A stretch of 17,840 nucleotides of DNA from DASVWZ01 sp036392935. GTDB taxonomy: Bacteria > Acidobacteriota > Terriglobia > Terriglobales > Acidobacteriaceae. Where the stretch lies: positions 1 to 17,840 of the forward strand of contig DASVWZ010000027.1 in NCBI GenBank assembly GCA_036392935.1. The letters are read 5' to 3'. Made by a program: the position numbers and the translations under genes. The notes beneath the pieces are model-generated. The model ran no database searches, was not told where the DNA came from, and saw only the letters and a program-made list of their open reading frames with translations. This document shows, one piece after another, positions 8,614 through 15,357 of this stretch (within the stretch, counting starts at the first letter, position 1; each line of letters opens with the position of its first letter).

Positions 8614-8641
8614 GAGGAGCCGCGCTCGGCTCCTCATTTTT
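8614..8641 (+). terminator. Rho-independent terminator after the NHL genes
   Basis: GAGGAGCCG (8614-8622) pairs over 9 bp with CGGCTCCTC (8627-8635) around the loop CGCT, followed by ATTTTTGTT. It begins 24 bases after the second NHL stop and should end the NHL transcript. Confidence 0.9.
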
Positions 8642-8653
8642 GTTCATTGGTCT

Positions 8654-8815
8654 TTAGGGTAGCCGTAAAAGGTTGGCGCGTTCATTGGACAAGTAATTCT
8701 CTCCTCCGCCCAACTCAGCGCAGACGTCTTTGAGGAGCTCCTCGCAGGAGGCTCCACGGATCTTGGCGGGCAGAAGACCCATCATTTTGTTTGTTATCTT
8801 CCGACATTGAAGCAC
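8654..8815 (-). CDS. Possible small ORF, function unknown
   Basis: A leftward frame of 53 codons from GTG 8815, or 43 from the ATG ATG pair at 8785, ending in TAA at 8654-8656. The shorter form begins MMGLLPAKIRGAS, continues CEELLKDVCAEL and ends NLLRLP. Its codons strongly favour G or C in third position over the middle (GAG CTC CTC AAA GAC GTC), which argues for past or present coding. It lies just leftward of the symmetric vapBC promoter, whose minus-strand face would transcribe it. No good Shine-Dalgarno precedes either start. A leaderless ATG at 8834 opens a different 39-codon frame across the same DNA, so only one reading can be right. I do not recognise the protein; it may be a remnant. 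Confidence 0.25.
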   Translation of the reverse strand: MLQCRKITNKMMGLLPAKIRGASCEELLKDVCAELGGGENYLSNERANLLRLP

Positions 8816-8833
8816 CCTGTTCGCCGTCTCTCA

Positions 8834-8862
8834 TCGACACATGATACGTGTACATGTATCAT
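8834..8862 (+). promoter_or_regulatory. vapBC promoter, likely leaderless
   Basis: TCGACA (8834-8839) and TATCAT (8857-8862) each match the sigma-70 -35 and -10 consensus at 5 of 6 bases, with an ideal 17-base spacer. The predicted start of transcription falls at about 8868-8869, the A of the antitoxin ATG. The absence of a Shine-Dalgarno before that ATG fits a leaderless mRNA. Confidence 0.6.
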
Positions 8863-8866
8863 GTGT
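8837..8866. promoter_or_regulatory. 30-bp near-perfect palindrome, probable VapB/VapBC operator
   Basis: ACACATGATAC (8837-8847) and GTATCATGTGT (8856-8866) are exact reverse complements, and only one base pair in the 8-base centre breaks the symmetry. It covers the spacer and the -10 box of the vapBC promoter, the usual place for an autoregulatory toxin-antitoxin operator. Read on the minus strand it also yields TATCAT and TTAACA with a 17-base spacer, so the element is a symmetric divergent promoter. Confidence 0.6.
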
Positions 8867-8868
8867 TA

Positions 8869-9090
8869 ATGAATTTAACTCTTTCTGTCGACGAGCAGAC
8901 CGTGGCGCGCGCCCGCAAGAAAGCCGAGGCGCTGGGCACGAGCCTGAATCAGATGGTCCGCGATTACCTCCAGAAGCTGGCGGGCGGCGACGACGCTGAA
9001 AAGAGTATTGAAGAATTCCGGCGACTCTCCGGCCAGAGAGACTCACGAGGTTGGCGCTTCAACCGCGATGAGATCCATGAGCGCTCGTAG
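8869..9090 (+). CDS. VapB-type ribbon-helix-helix-like antitoxin
   Basis: A 73-residue protein starting MNLTLSVDEQTVARARKKAE. The short beta-strand NLTLSVD followed by two helices (about residues 8-22 and 27-40) is typical of ribbon-helix-helix antitoxins of the DUF6364/VapB kind, and the acidic and basic tail (about 45-73) is where such proteins wrap their toxin. It would bind DNA through the N-terminal half and neutralise the PIN toxin encoded next. The stop overlaps the toxin start by 14 bases, a classic antitoxin-toxin arrangement with translational coupling. I chose ATG 8869 because it fits the fold and sits exactly where the promoter predicts a leaderless start. A GTG at 8848 is in frame but lies inside the palindromic operator. 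Confidence 0.8.
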   Translation: MNLTLSVDEQTVARARKKAEALGTSLNQMVRDYLQKLAGGDDAEKSIEEFRRLSGQRDSRGWRFNRDEIHERS

Positions 9091-9490
9091 CTTCTTTGAC
9101 ACCAACGTCCTCGTCTATGCCGACGACAAGGCTTCGCCCACCAAGCACAAGCAAGCGCTCGAACTCATCGCGGAGCATCGACGCGCGGGTACCGGCGCAG
9201 TGTCAATGCAAGTTTTGCAGGAATATTTCGTAACCGTTACGCGCAAGTTGGGTGTCGACCCGCGCGTCGCTCGTCGCAAGGTCGAATTGCTGGCTGAGTT
9301 CGACGTGGCCACGCCGGGCGTCCCTGACATTCTCGCCGCGATCGATCTTCATCGCCTGCACGAGCTGTCTTTCTGGGATGCGTTGATCATCCGCGCAGCG
9401 CAGCAGGCTGGGTGTTCAGTCCTCCTGTCAGAAAACATGCAGCATGCACGTGCGATTGAGGGACTGAAGCTGGTAAAACCATTCCGCTAG
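9077..9490 (+). CDS. VapC-type PIN-domain toxin ribonuclease
   Basis: A 137-residue PIN-domain protein. Acidic metal-binding positions are visible as D8 in FFDTNVLVY, E49 in VLQEYF and D101 in SFWDALI; the fourth site is E119 in LLSENM, where many relatives have Asp. The domain fills the whole protein. VapC toxins are Mg-dependent RNases that cleave tRNA or rRNA; the target here cannot be inferred. The start ATG 9077 lies within the end of the antitoxin gene. An in-frame ATG at 9068 is possible and would add three residues. Neither has a strong Shine-Dalgarno, which fits coupling to the antitoxin. The pair sits directly before ssrA but shows no sign of mobility genes. Confidence 0.88.
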   Translation: MSARSFFDTNVLVYADDKASPTKHKQALELIAEHRRAGTGAVSMQVLQEYFVTVTRKLGVDPRVARRKVELLAEFDVATPGVPDILAAIDLHRLHELSFWDALIIRAAQQAGCSVLLSENMQHARAIEGLKLVKPFR

Positions 9491-9529
9491 CAGGCAGAAG
9501 CTTACGCTTTACTCCCGCATCTAAGTAAT

Positions 9530-9558
9530 TGACTTCCCTGCTAGGCTCGCCCTAGTCT
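9530..9558 (+). promoter_or_regulatory. Probable ssrA promoter
   Basis: TTGACT (9530-9535, 5 of 6 to consensus) and TAGTCT (9553-9558, a weaker -10) are 17 bases apart. The predicted start near 9565 would give a precursor with about 25 extra 5' bases before the mature tmRNA end at 9590, as expected for RNase P processing. Confidence 0.55.
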
Positions 9559-9589
9559 GGGAGTAGCTCTTTCAAGGCCAATCCCAAAT

Positions 9590-9957
9590 GGGGGCGTCAC
9601 GGTTTCGACGGAGATGCTTGCGGCCAGGAGGCATGCCGGGGTGCACACGCCCGTGATCGCGTGCAAAATGATAATTGCCAATCAACAGATGGCATACGCA
9701 GCCTAATTAGTTAGGCAGCCGCTCTCCGCAGCTTTGCTCGTGGGCTGTGAAAGAGCGTCGCACAGCGAGCTGCTCTTCCCGTCTACGTCTGGGGCGGGAG
9801 GTTAAGACCACAGGCTAGTGATCGGCGTTTCTTGTCCGTTCTGAGCGCAGATCGCGAACGTCCCAGGGTAATGCCTGGGGCAGGAACGCGACTACGCATG
9901 TAGTCTCTTGACCAGTGACGTTTTCGGACGCGGGTTCGACTCCCGCCGCCTCCACCA
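9590..9957 (+). ncRNA. ssrA: Transfer-messenger RNA (tmRNA)
   Basis: A 368-base tmRNA that rescues stalled ribosomes together with SmpB. The 5' end GGGGGCGTCACGGTTTCGAC and the 3' end GGGTTCGACTCCCGCCGCCTCCACCA are the two halves of the tRNA-like domain. The acceptor stem pairs GGGGGCG (9590-9596) with CGCCTCC (9947-9953) with one G-U pair, then A and an encoded CCA. The T arm is GCGGG-TTCGACT-CCCGC. The tag frame ends GCA TAC GCA GCC TAA at 9704-9706. With the resume codon at GCC 9677, the tag is ANQQMAYAA; the resume codon is inferred from the usual A-N start. The stop lies in a hairpin, GCCTAA-TTAG-TTAGGC (9701-9716). It is one-piece, not permuted. Confidence 0.97.
9677..9706 (+). other. 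tmRNA proteolysis tag reading frame
   Basis: GCC AAT CAA CAG ATG GCA TAC GCA GCC TAA encodes ANQQMAYAA. The terminal A-A is the expected degradation signal. The same frame stays open upstream (GCG TGC AAA ATG ATA ATT), so a longer tag cannot be excluded from sequence alone. Confidence 0.7.
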
Positions 9958-10006
9958 TATATCTATATCGCGCACTAATCTCTTTGCTCTATCAGCCGAA
10001 ATCCAC

Positions 10007-10038
10007 AAACAAAAAAGGGAGCCAGAAACCTGGCTCCC
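10007..10038 (-). terminator. Rho-independent terminator of the TonB-dependent receptor gene
   Basis: On the minus strand GGGAGCCAG, loop GTTT, and CTGGCTCCC make a perfect 9-bp stem followed by TTTTTTGTTTG. It starts 20 bases beyond the receptor stop. The same stem read rightwards lacks a T-run, so it may only weakly help to end ssrA transcription. Confidence 0.9.
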
Positions 10039-10058
10039 ACAATTAACTGCCAAGCCGC

Positions 10059-13000
10059 CTAGAAGCTGAAATTAATTCCCAGGCGGATGTTGCGACTCAA
10101 CTGATAGATATACGGCTTCCCGTACTGGCTGTTCAGAGTCATGATGCCGCTGGTTGCGCCAGTGTTTGAATTCACCACCGGTGTGCCACCAAGCGTGCCT
10201 CCGTTTACCAGGCCGACCCAGTTATAGGGCGACATGGCCGCGTTGTAAAAAGGTACCCCGGCCGAGACTGGCAGACCGCTGGGGCCCACGTATTGTCCGA
10301 AGAACTGAGAGTCTACGAACGGATAATACGCAGTGGTCGCCCGCTGATTAAACAGGTTCGTGAATGTGGCCACAAAGGTGAGAGTCTTCGACTCGGCAAC
10401 TTTATAGCCTTGCTGGAAGTTGAAGTCCGTCTGCGTGAACCACGGCGTGCGGTAGGTTTGCCCCGGACCGACCGAAATCGCGCCGCTCGTCGGATCCTGG
10501 GTGATGTTCGCCCACTTGCCGCGATCGAGCACATCCGTCGGGAATCCCCCTGGCGCGGTGAATGGAATGAACGAATCGCCCACATCCAGGATGGTGGTCT
10601 GCGGCGTACCCTGGTAAGCCGTCTGGAAGATGCCAAAGTCGCTGGTCATCTTCTTCATCCAGCTCAACTCGTAGTACACATAGCCCTTAAACGTATTTGG
10701 ACGATCCGTCGGAAGCAGCCCGCTCGACGATCCGCCGTCGGCATTCCATGAGAAGTACGGCTCATCGAACGACCGGCTGTTGTTGGGAGCGTTACGGCCG
10801 CCGCCGCCATCACCGATATCGGTGCTGGTGAGGCCGGTGTAGTTCCCACGGAAGCGACTGTAGGTATACGAAGCCATCCCGCCCCAGTGGTTCGCCGCCG
10901 GACGGGTCAAACGGAATTCCACTCCGTCATAGCTGCGAGCTCCAGGGATTGTGTTCGGCGGGCACGGCAACGCTGCCGTTCCGCATCCGCTGGGCGATCC
11001 GTAGAGGAAGTTCCAGAAGCCATTGAAGGTCTGGTTCACTCCTTTACCGGGGTTCACGATCACGAATGTTTCGCCGCCTTCTGCTGGATCGAAGAGTGAC
11101 GAGTCTTCGATCACATCATCGAGGCGTCGGCGATCCCAACGGGCTTCAAATGCCAGGTTCTTCTGCAGTTGATAATCCACACCAAAGACAGTTTCATGCT
11201 GGCGATACGGTTTCAGTCCAGGCGCCACGCCTTCCTCTGTCGACGTGCACGTTGCGCACGAGGTCGGGAAGGTGCGAAGGTTCTGGCTCTCCAGGTAAAC
11301 AAAGCCCGGAGGAGTTGCGCCGTAGCCACCAGGAAACAGGCTCTGCGATGCCGAGCCCGAGGCCGAACCCGATCCGTAGCAATAACGGCTACTGTTATTG
11401 AAAATCGGATTGAAGGCGGTGAGGTTGTCGGTGTTCATTGCGTAGTAACAGTTCTGCCAGTACTGGCCGCCGAACGAACTGATGGCCAGGTTCAGTTTCA
11501 TCACGTCAGTGAATGCGCCATAGCTGCCGAATATTTTCATCTTGCCGTTTCTGAAAACATCCCAGGCAGCCCCCACGCGAGGAACAACCTTGTCGCCCCA
11601 TCCGAAATGGATCGGCTTGCTGATCCCTCCCAAAGGCTGGTCTTCCGCAGGCAGGTATTCATGTTCGAAGCGGACGCCGGCGTTGATCGTGATCCCGCGC
11701 CCGATGGTCCATGCATCCTGTGCGAAGAACGCATGATTCATGCTCGTGGCGTTGCCGTTGGATCCGTAATCGAGCGTATTGAGGTAACCGTAAAGTCCGG
11801 TGCAACCCGCCAATGCGCCTGTGGTCGGGTTATAAGTCTTGTAAAGACCGGACTGACCGCAATTGTTCAATCCGACCGAGCTCACGGCGTCGTAATACAT
11901 TCCAGCTCCCGGGTAGACTTCTACCAACGGCGCATTCCAATGCTGCAACACGCTGTTGGAGAGGCGCATCATCTGGTAGCCGAACTTGAAGTTATGCGTT
12001 CCGCCCAGGCCACTCTTGAACCATGCCAGGTCGCCGTCAATCTGGTTGCGCCGGCTGGCATCGTACGTAGTGGTATTCTCGTTGTTAGCCGCGCTGAAGT
12101 AACCGGCCGTCTGTGATAACGGCGAGTTCCCGGCGATCGGGTTTCCCGCGTTCGTGGTGGCGCCCACTCCGCTTGTTATAAACGCGTAAATGTTGCCAGT
12201 ATTGGGGAATCCAAAATCGTGATAGTTCTGGAAGTTGTATCCCCAGCGGAACGTTCCCACTAGACGCGGCGTGATGGTGTAATCGATGCCGGTATTGGTG
12301 GTTACATTCGGAGCGCCGAAGCCCAACCCGTGGGCGAACACGTACGCCGGACTCGTCGAACTGAGGTTGGCATATCCGTTGACCGAATCGGCGAAGGGCA
12401 GGTTCTCGCCCGTCTCCCGCTGGTACTGATAAAGCCATGAGCCGAACACCCGCATCTTCTGCGTCACCGCCGCATCCACGCGGGCCGTGGTGTAGTACGT
12501 TTGCGAGTTCCGGCTGAAATTGTATGGCGTACAATCACTGCCGGCCAATGGACAAGGCGTCGTGGTCGCGCTCAACGGCACCACTCGCGAATCCGTCTTC
12601 AACTCAGGATTGAATCCCGCAAAAAACCACAGCTTGTCTTTCTTGATCGGCCCACCAACAGTGAAGCCGGGCATATTGTCGCGCGTCTTGTCACGAGTCG
12701 CCTGGTACTGTTCGTATGCTGGATCCTGATAGGCATTCCCGGCTCCGTTGAGCGTCGGAATGTACGTCGGATCGTAGCGTGAATAAGCCGTCGGCGATCC
12801 ATCCCAACCACCGTTCTCGAACGTCGAGAAGACGGATCCGTGGTATTGATTGCCGCCTTTCTTCATGATGACGTTGATCACACCGCCCAGCGCGCCACCA
12901 TGTTCAGCTTCAATGCCCGAGCTCTTCACTTGCACTTCCTGAATGAAGTCGATCGGCACGTTGCTGTGCGAAAAACCGCCGATGGAGTCAGCAGTCTCCT

Positions 13001-13649
13001 GGCCTTCCACCAGATAGCCATTTTCCGAATCGGCGCCGCCGGCCACAGAGAAGCCGTACGCTTGCCCGTTGCCCCCACTGCCCGCCGACTGCCCGCCTGT
13101 TCCAACCCCATTACTCATTTCCGGACTGCCGGTTGAACCGGCTAACGGCTCGTTGCGCGCCGAAGGTGCAAATTGAATGACCGACTGGAACGAACGCCCG
13201 CGCGGAACATCCGTCAAGACGTCTTCGGTCACGTTGGTCATGTTGTGCGTCGTGGTCACGTCGATGATCGGCGCTTCGCTGCTCACCTCGACCACCGTGT
13301 CAGTGCCGCCAATCTCAATCGGAATATCGATCGATGGCAGGTGCCCGACCTCCAGCGGAATATTCTCTCGTTTTGTTGTCTTGAAACCCTTCGCGGTTAC
13401 CGTAATCGAATAGGTTCCCGGCGGAAGGTTCGCAAACCGGTAATAACCGGCCGCATCCGTATCCAGTTCTTTTGTTCCCACCAGCGTTGTTCCCGTAATC
13501 GCTATGTGAGCCCCCGAAACTACTGCGCCGCTCGGGTCTTTAATTGTCCCTTGCAAACCACCCGTCGTTTCTTGCGCCAGCAAAGTTGCCGACAAAAAAG
13601 TGAGGGCCGCAAATATTCCAAGCAGTCCCACCCAAAGTTTGCTCTTCAT
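10059..13649 (-). CDS. Oar-like TonB-dependent receptor with carboxypeptidase-regulatory-like domain
   Basis: A 1196-residue outer-membrane protein. Residues 1 to about 25 are a signal peptide (LLGIFAALTFLSATLLA). Residues about 31-112 form a carboxypeptidase-regulatory-like beta-sandwich (GTIKDPSGAVVSGAHI, YRFANLPPGTYSITVTAKGF). The plug domain follows at about 130-265 (PRGRSFQSVIQFAPS, FIQEVQVKSSGIEAEHGGALGGVINVIMKKGGN), and the rest is a large beta-barrel ending in an aromatic residue (NIRLGINFSF). Such Oar-like receptors are abundant in Acidobacteriota and are thought to import large substrates such as glycans or peptides using TonB energy; the substrate here is unknown. Start ATG 13649 has GGGGAG 6 bases upstream. 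It follows a LytTR regulator gene on the same strand after 385 bases and ends at a strong terminator. Confidence 0.93.
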   Translation of the reverse strand: MKSKLWVGLLGIFAALTFLSATLLAQETTGGLQGTIKDPSGAVVSGAHIAITGTTLVGTKELDTDAAGYYRFANLPPGTYSITVTAKGFKTTKRENIPLEVGHLPSIDIPIEIGGTDTVVEVSSEAPIIDVTTTHNMTNVTEDVLTDVPRGRSFQSVIQFAPSARNEPLAGSTGSPEMSNGVGTGGQSAGSGGNGQAYGFSVAGGADSENGYLVEGQETADSIGGFSHSNVPIDFIQEVQVKSSGIEAEHGGALGGVINVIMKKGGNQYHGSVFSTFENGGWDGSPTAYSRYDPTYIPTLNGAGNAYQDPAYEQYQATRDKTRDNMPGFTVGGPIKKDKLWFFAGFNPELKTDSRVVPLSATTTPCPLAGSDCTPYNFSRNSQTYYTTARVDAAVTQKMRVFGSWLYQYQRETGENLPFADSVNGYANLSSTSPAYVFAHGLGFGAPNVTTNTGIDYTITPRLVGTFRWGYNFQNYHDFGFPNTGNIYAFITSGVGATTNAGNPIAGNSPLSQTAGYFSAANNENTTTYDASRRNQIDGDLAWFKSGLGGTHNFKFGYQMMRLSNSVLQHWNAPLVEVYPGAGMYYDAVSSVGLNNCGQSGLYKTYNPTTGALAGCTGLYGYLNTLDYGSNGNATSMNHAFFAQDAWTIGRGITINAGVRFEHEYLPAEDQPLGGISKPIHFGWGDKVVPRVGAAWDVFRNGKMKIFGSYGAFTDVMKLNLAISSFGGQYWQNCYYAMNTDNLTAFNPIFNNSSRYCYGSGSASGSASQSLFPGGYGATPPGFVYLESQNLRTFPTSCATCTSTEEGVAPGLKPYRQHETVFGVDYQLQKNLAFEARWDRRRLDDVIEDSSLFDPAEGGETFVIVNPGKGVNQTFNGFWNFLYGSPSGCGTAALPCPPNTIPGARSYDGVEFRLTRPAANHWGGMASYTYSRFRGNYTGLTSTDIGDGGGGRNAPNNSRSFDEPYFSWNADGGSSSGLLPTDRPNTFKGYVYYELSWMKKMTSDFGIFQTAYQGTPQTTILDVGDSFIPFTAPGGFPTDVLDRGKWANITQDPTSGAISVGPGQTYRTPWFTQTDFNFQQGYKVAESKTLTFVATFTNLFNQRATTAYYPFVDSQFFGQYVGPSGLPVSAGVPFYNAAMSPYNWVGLVNGGTLGGTPVVNSNTGATSGIMTLNSQYGKPYIYQLSRNIRLGINFSF

Positions 13650-14034
13650 GGTTTACTCCCCACATCGAATTGAGTTCATCGAAATCAGGCCGCCTATCGC
13701 GACCCGTGTGTGCCATATGCACGCGCCGCACTCAATGGCGGCCGCGAGTGACTCCGGTTACAACCGCATTGCTTGCGGTCATGAAATAACTCGGATATGG
13801 CGTGAAGCGGCCCGATTCTCACAGTTGAGTGGCCATGGCACTGGTGCGGCAGGCCGGAATCTTCGATTTCGCATATTCAAAACGGAGGAACATCTTTTGA
13901 AAATGGAATTACGAAAAATGAGTGAGGATGGCTCGGCTGACAATCAAGCGGCAGCAGTCTCTGTGATTCCGCTTAGATGCGCGAGGCGAACAGGCGCTGT
14001 GAGATTCTGAGCTAACGACTGAACATGCGTCGCG
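13650..14034. other. Spacer upstream of the TonB-dependent receptor
   Basis: This 385-base stretch should hold the receptor promoter (minus strand), but no clear -10/-35 pair stands out. It contains a perfect 6-bp hairpin ACCGCA-TTGCT-TGCGGT (13763-13779), a GC-rich imperfect dyad around 13721-13746, and on the plus strand a short ORF with a strong Shine-Dalgarno (13897-14010). GCGTCGC (14027-14033) and GCGACGC (14049-14055) pair across the end of the LytTR gene with a 15-base loop, a weak candidate for transcript end structure. Confidence 0.4.
13897..14010 (+). CDS. Possible short peptide ORF with strong Shine-Dalgarno
   Basis: A 37-codon frame starting TTG 13897, or 35 codons from ATG 13903, beginning MKMELRKMSEDGSADNQAAA and ending RTGAVRF. 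The main support is GGAGGA at 13884-13889, a near-ideal Shine-Dalgarno 7 bases before the TTG. The frame continues open upstream to before 13600, but that part overlaps the receptor N terminus antisense and is a shadow. There is no signal peptide or membrane segment; the peptide is hydrophilic with a basic C-terminal end (CARRTGAVRF). It is antisense to the leader of the receptor transcript if LytTR and receptor are read together. I do not recognise it. Chance occurrence of the Shine-Dalgarno remains possible. Confidence 0.3.
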   Translation: MKMELRKMSEDGSADNQAAAVSVIPLRCARRTGAVRF

Positions 14035-14457
14035 TTACGAAGAGCTGTGCGACGCAAAGAAATGGTTCTGGCTGCGAGCTTGCTGCATTTGCACTGAGAC
14101 GATCAGTTGGCGCAATGTCGCATAGGTGCGGCTGCAAGGTAATTTCACTCCGTTTTTCAGAATTGCCGTGCACTCGTGGGACGTGCGGGCGCGCAGCTCT
14201 TTGATCTTGTCCAGATTTACAACGATCGACCTGTGTATGCGGACGAAACTCTTGTCCTCCAGGCTGCAGCAGAGCGACCCGATGCTTCCCCGGACAAAAT
14301 ATGAGTCACTTCCGGCGTGTATACGCACGTAGTGCCCCTCAGCTTCAATCCAATCGATTTCCTCAAGGTCCAGGAAAACAATTCTCCGGTCCACCTTCAC
14401 GGCCAGCCGCTCGCCTGCACGCGTGGTGCTAGCAGAGCTTGCCATCTCAGTAAGCAC
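14035..14457 (-). CDS. Stand-alone LytTR-family DNA-binding regulator
   Basis: A 140-residue protein whose residues about 16-115 form a LytTR domain. Typical family segments are RIVFLDLEEIDWIEAEGHYV, FVRIHRSIVVNLDKIKEL and ILKNGVKLPCSRTY. There is no receiver domain, so unlike LytR/AgrA-type response regulators it is not obviously controlled by phosphorylation. The start is GTG 14457 with AGGAG 6 bases upstream; an ATG four codons later (14445) has a poorer spacing. It lies 65 bases after the secreted unknown protein gene and upstream of the Oar-like receptor, all on the minus strand, so it may control one of them. LytTR proteins usually bind tandem 9-bp repeats; no convincing pair was found in the receptor spacer. 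Confidence 0.87.
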   Translation of the reverse strand: MLTEMASSASTTRAGERLAVKVDRRIVFLDLEEIDWIEAEGHYVRIHAGSDSYFVRGSIGSLCCSLEDKSFVRIHRSIVVNLDKIKELRARTSHECTAILKNGVKLPCSRTYATLRQLIVSVQMQQARSQNHFFASHSSS

Positions 14458-14522
14458 GTCTCTCTCCTATTTGCATTTTTCTGAACCGCTGCAGTTCATT
14501 AGCCATACATATCTGCCGCCTG

Positions 14523-15236
14523 CTACATCGTCGGCGCCGGTGTCCCGTCCGACCACTTGCTCACCGGAATATCGATTGTGGTGTAGCGACCGATCTTTTC
14601 CTCATGCGCGTCCAATGGAACGTCATCCCCCGCGTCCGACCCCAATGCTTTCGGGTCGATCTGAGAAACAAACAGCATCACATGCGGCAGCCACGGCCCC
14701 TTGATGCCCTCATTCAAATAGCCCTGTTTCGACAGCATGTATGACACCGAACCAGACTCAGGCGTCGGCAGCTCTCCCGTCGCAATGGCGACTGTTATGG
14801 CATCTTCGATCTGAACATTCGAGCGCCCGGCAATCGCCAGTTCGGTCTTCTTCAGGTAGATCGGAAGGAAAGACCGCGCCCCCGGCGCACTCAAGCAGAT
14901 TGGACCATGTATCTTTGGGTCCCAAAAAGCTGCGTTATTCTTGGGCAAATCCCACGATCGTCCCACCGCGCACACAAAACCGTTCTTCCCTTCCACCGCC
15001 GTTTCATAGCCACGCCTTCCAAGGACCAAAACCGTCGCGTCCTTGGCGATCGATGCCGGAGCCGCGCTGCGCGCCATCGCAACCTCGGCATCCCGATCCA
15101 TCAAATACGGATCGATTGAGCCCATGGTGGTGGAAGACCCAGGCTTGGCGTCCTCTGCTTGCAATCGCCCGGCTGTTCCGAGTCCAGCCGCCAGGGCAAG
15201 CAATGCCAGCGTAATCATCTTGATTGTCTTTTTCAT
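14523..15236 (-). CDS. Secreted protein of unknown function
   Basis: A 237-residue protein with a clear Sec signal peptide (KKTIKMITLALLALAAGLG, cleavage likely at RLQA-ED), so it should be periplasmic or exported. The mature part has no motif I can assign. Notable segments are KDATVLVLGRRGYETAVEG, NGFVCAVGRSW, GPICLSAPGARS and PWLPHVMLFVSQ; the two Cys residues could form a disulfide. It is not a lipoprotein, because no lipobox Cys follows the signal. Start ATG 15236 has AGGGA about 9 bases upstream. It lies 121 bases downstream of tetR on the same strand, and a TetR-type palindrome sits in that gap, so the regulator probably controls it. It precedes the LytTR gene by 65 bases. Confidence 0.8.
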   Translation of the reverse strand: MKKTIKMITLALLALAAGLGTAGRLQAEDAKPGSSTTMGSIDPYLMDRDAEVAMARSAAPASIAKDATVLVLGRRGYETAVEGKNGFVCAVGRSWDLPKNNAAFWDPKIHGPICLSAPGARSFLPIYLKKTELAIAGRSNVQIEDAITVAIATGELPTPESGSVSYMLSKQGYLNEGIKGPWLPHVMLFVSQIDPKALGSDAGDDVPLDAHEEKIGRYTTIDIPVSKWSDGTPAPTM

Positions 15237-15318
15237 TTGATTTTTCCCTTCGAATCCTCGTGCTCCAGCTTCGGGCCCCTCACATCAACCATCGGCCAGA
15301 TCGGCCAACTTCTAGCGA

Positions 15319-15338
15319 CATACAAACCAGTTGGTATG
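15319..15338. promoter_or_regulatory. Candidate TetR operator before the secreted protein gene
   Basis: CATACAAACCAGTTGGTATG is a 20-bp imperfect palindrome with 8 of 10 base pairs matching. Size and symmetry suit TetR-family operators. It lies 83 bases before the secreted protein start and next to the tetR stop. A related dyad, TACCA to TGGTA, overlaps the tetR start at 16040-16061. Confidence 0.4.
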
Positions 15339-15357
15339 CAGAAGCACACAACTAAAG

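Noticed and set aside
8732..8758. GAGGAGCTCCTC palindrome and nearby bulged hairpin as a second terminator
   Set aside because: No T-run follows on either strand, and it lies within the possible small leftward ORF.
9490..9957. Integrated element using ssrA as attachment site
   Set aside because: No integrase, no duplicated ssrA 3' end and no mobility gene nearby; vapBC alone is not evidence of integration.
11169..12116. 315-codon plus-strand frame opposite the TonB-dependent receptor
   Set aside because: Antisense shadow of a well-supported receptor gene; no recognisable domain or start signal.
13821..13829. ACAGTTGAG as a LytTR binding repeat in the receptor spacer
   Set aside because: It fits the 9-bp consensus, but no second repeat is found one helical turn or two away, and a single match is expected by chance in a region of this size.
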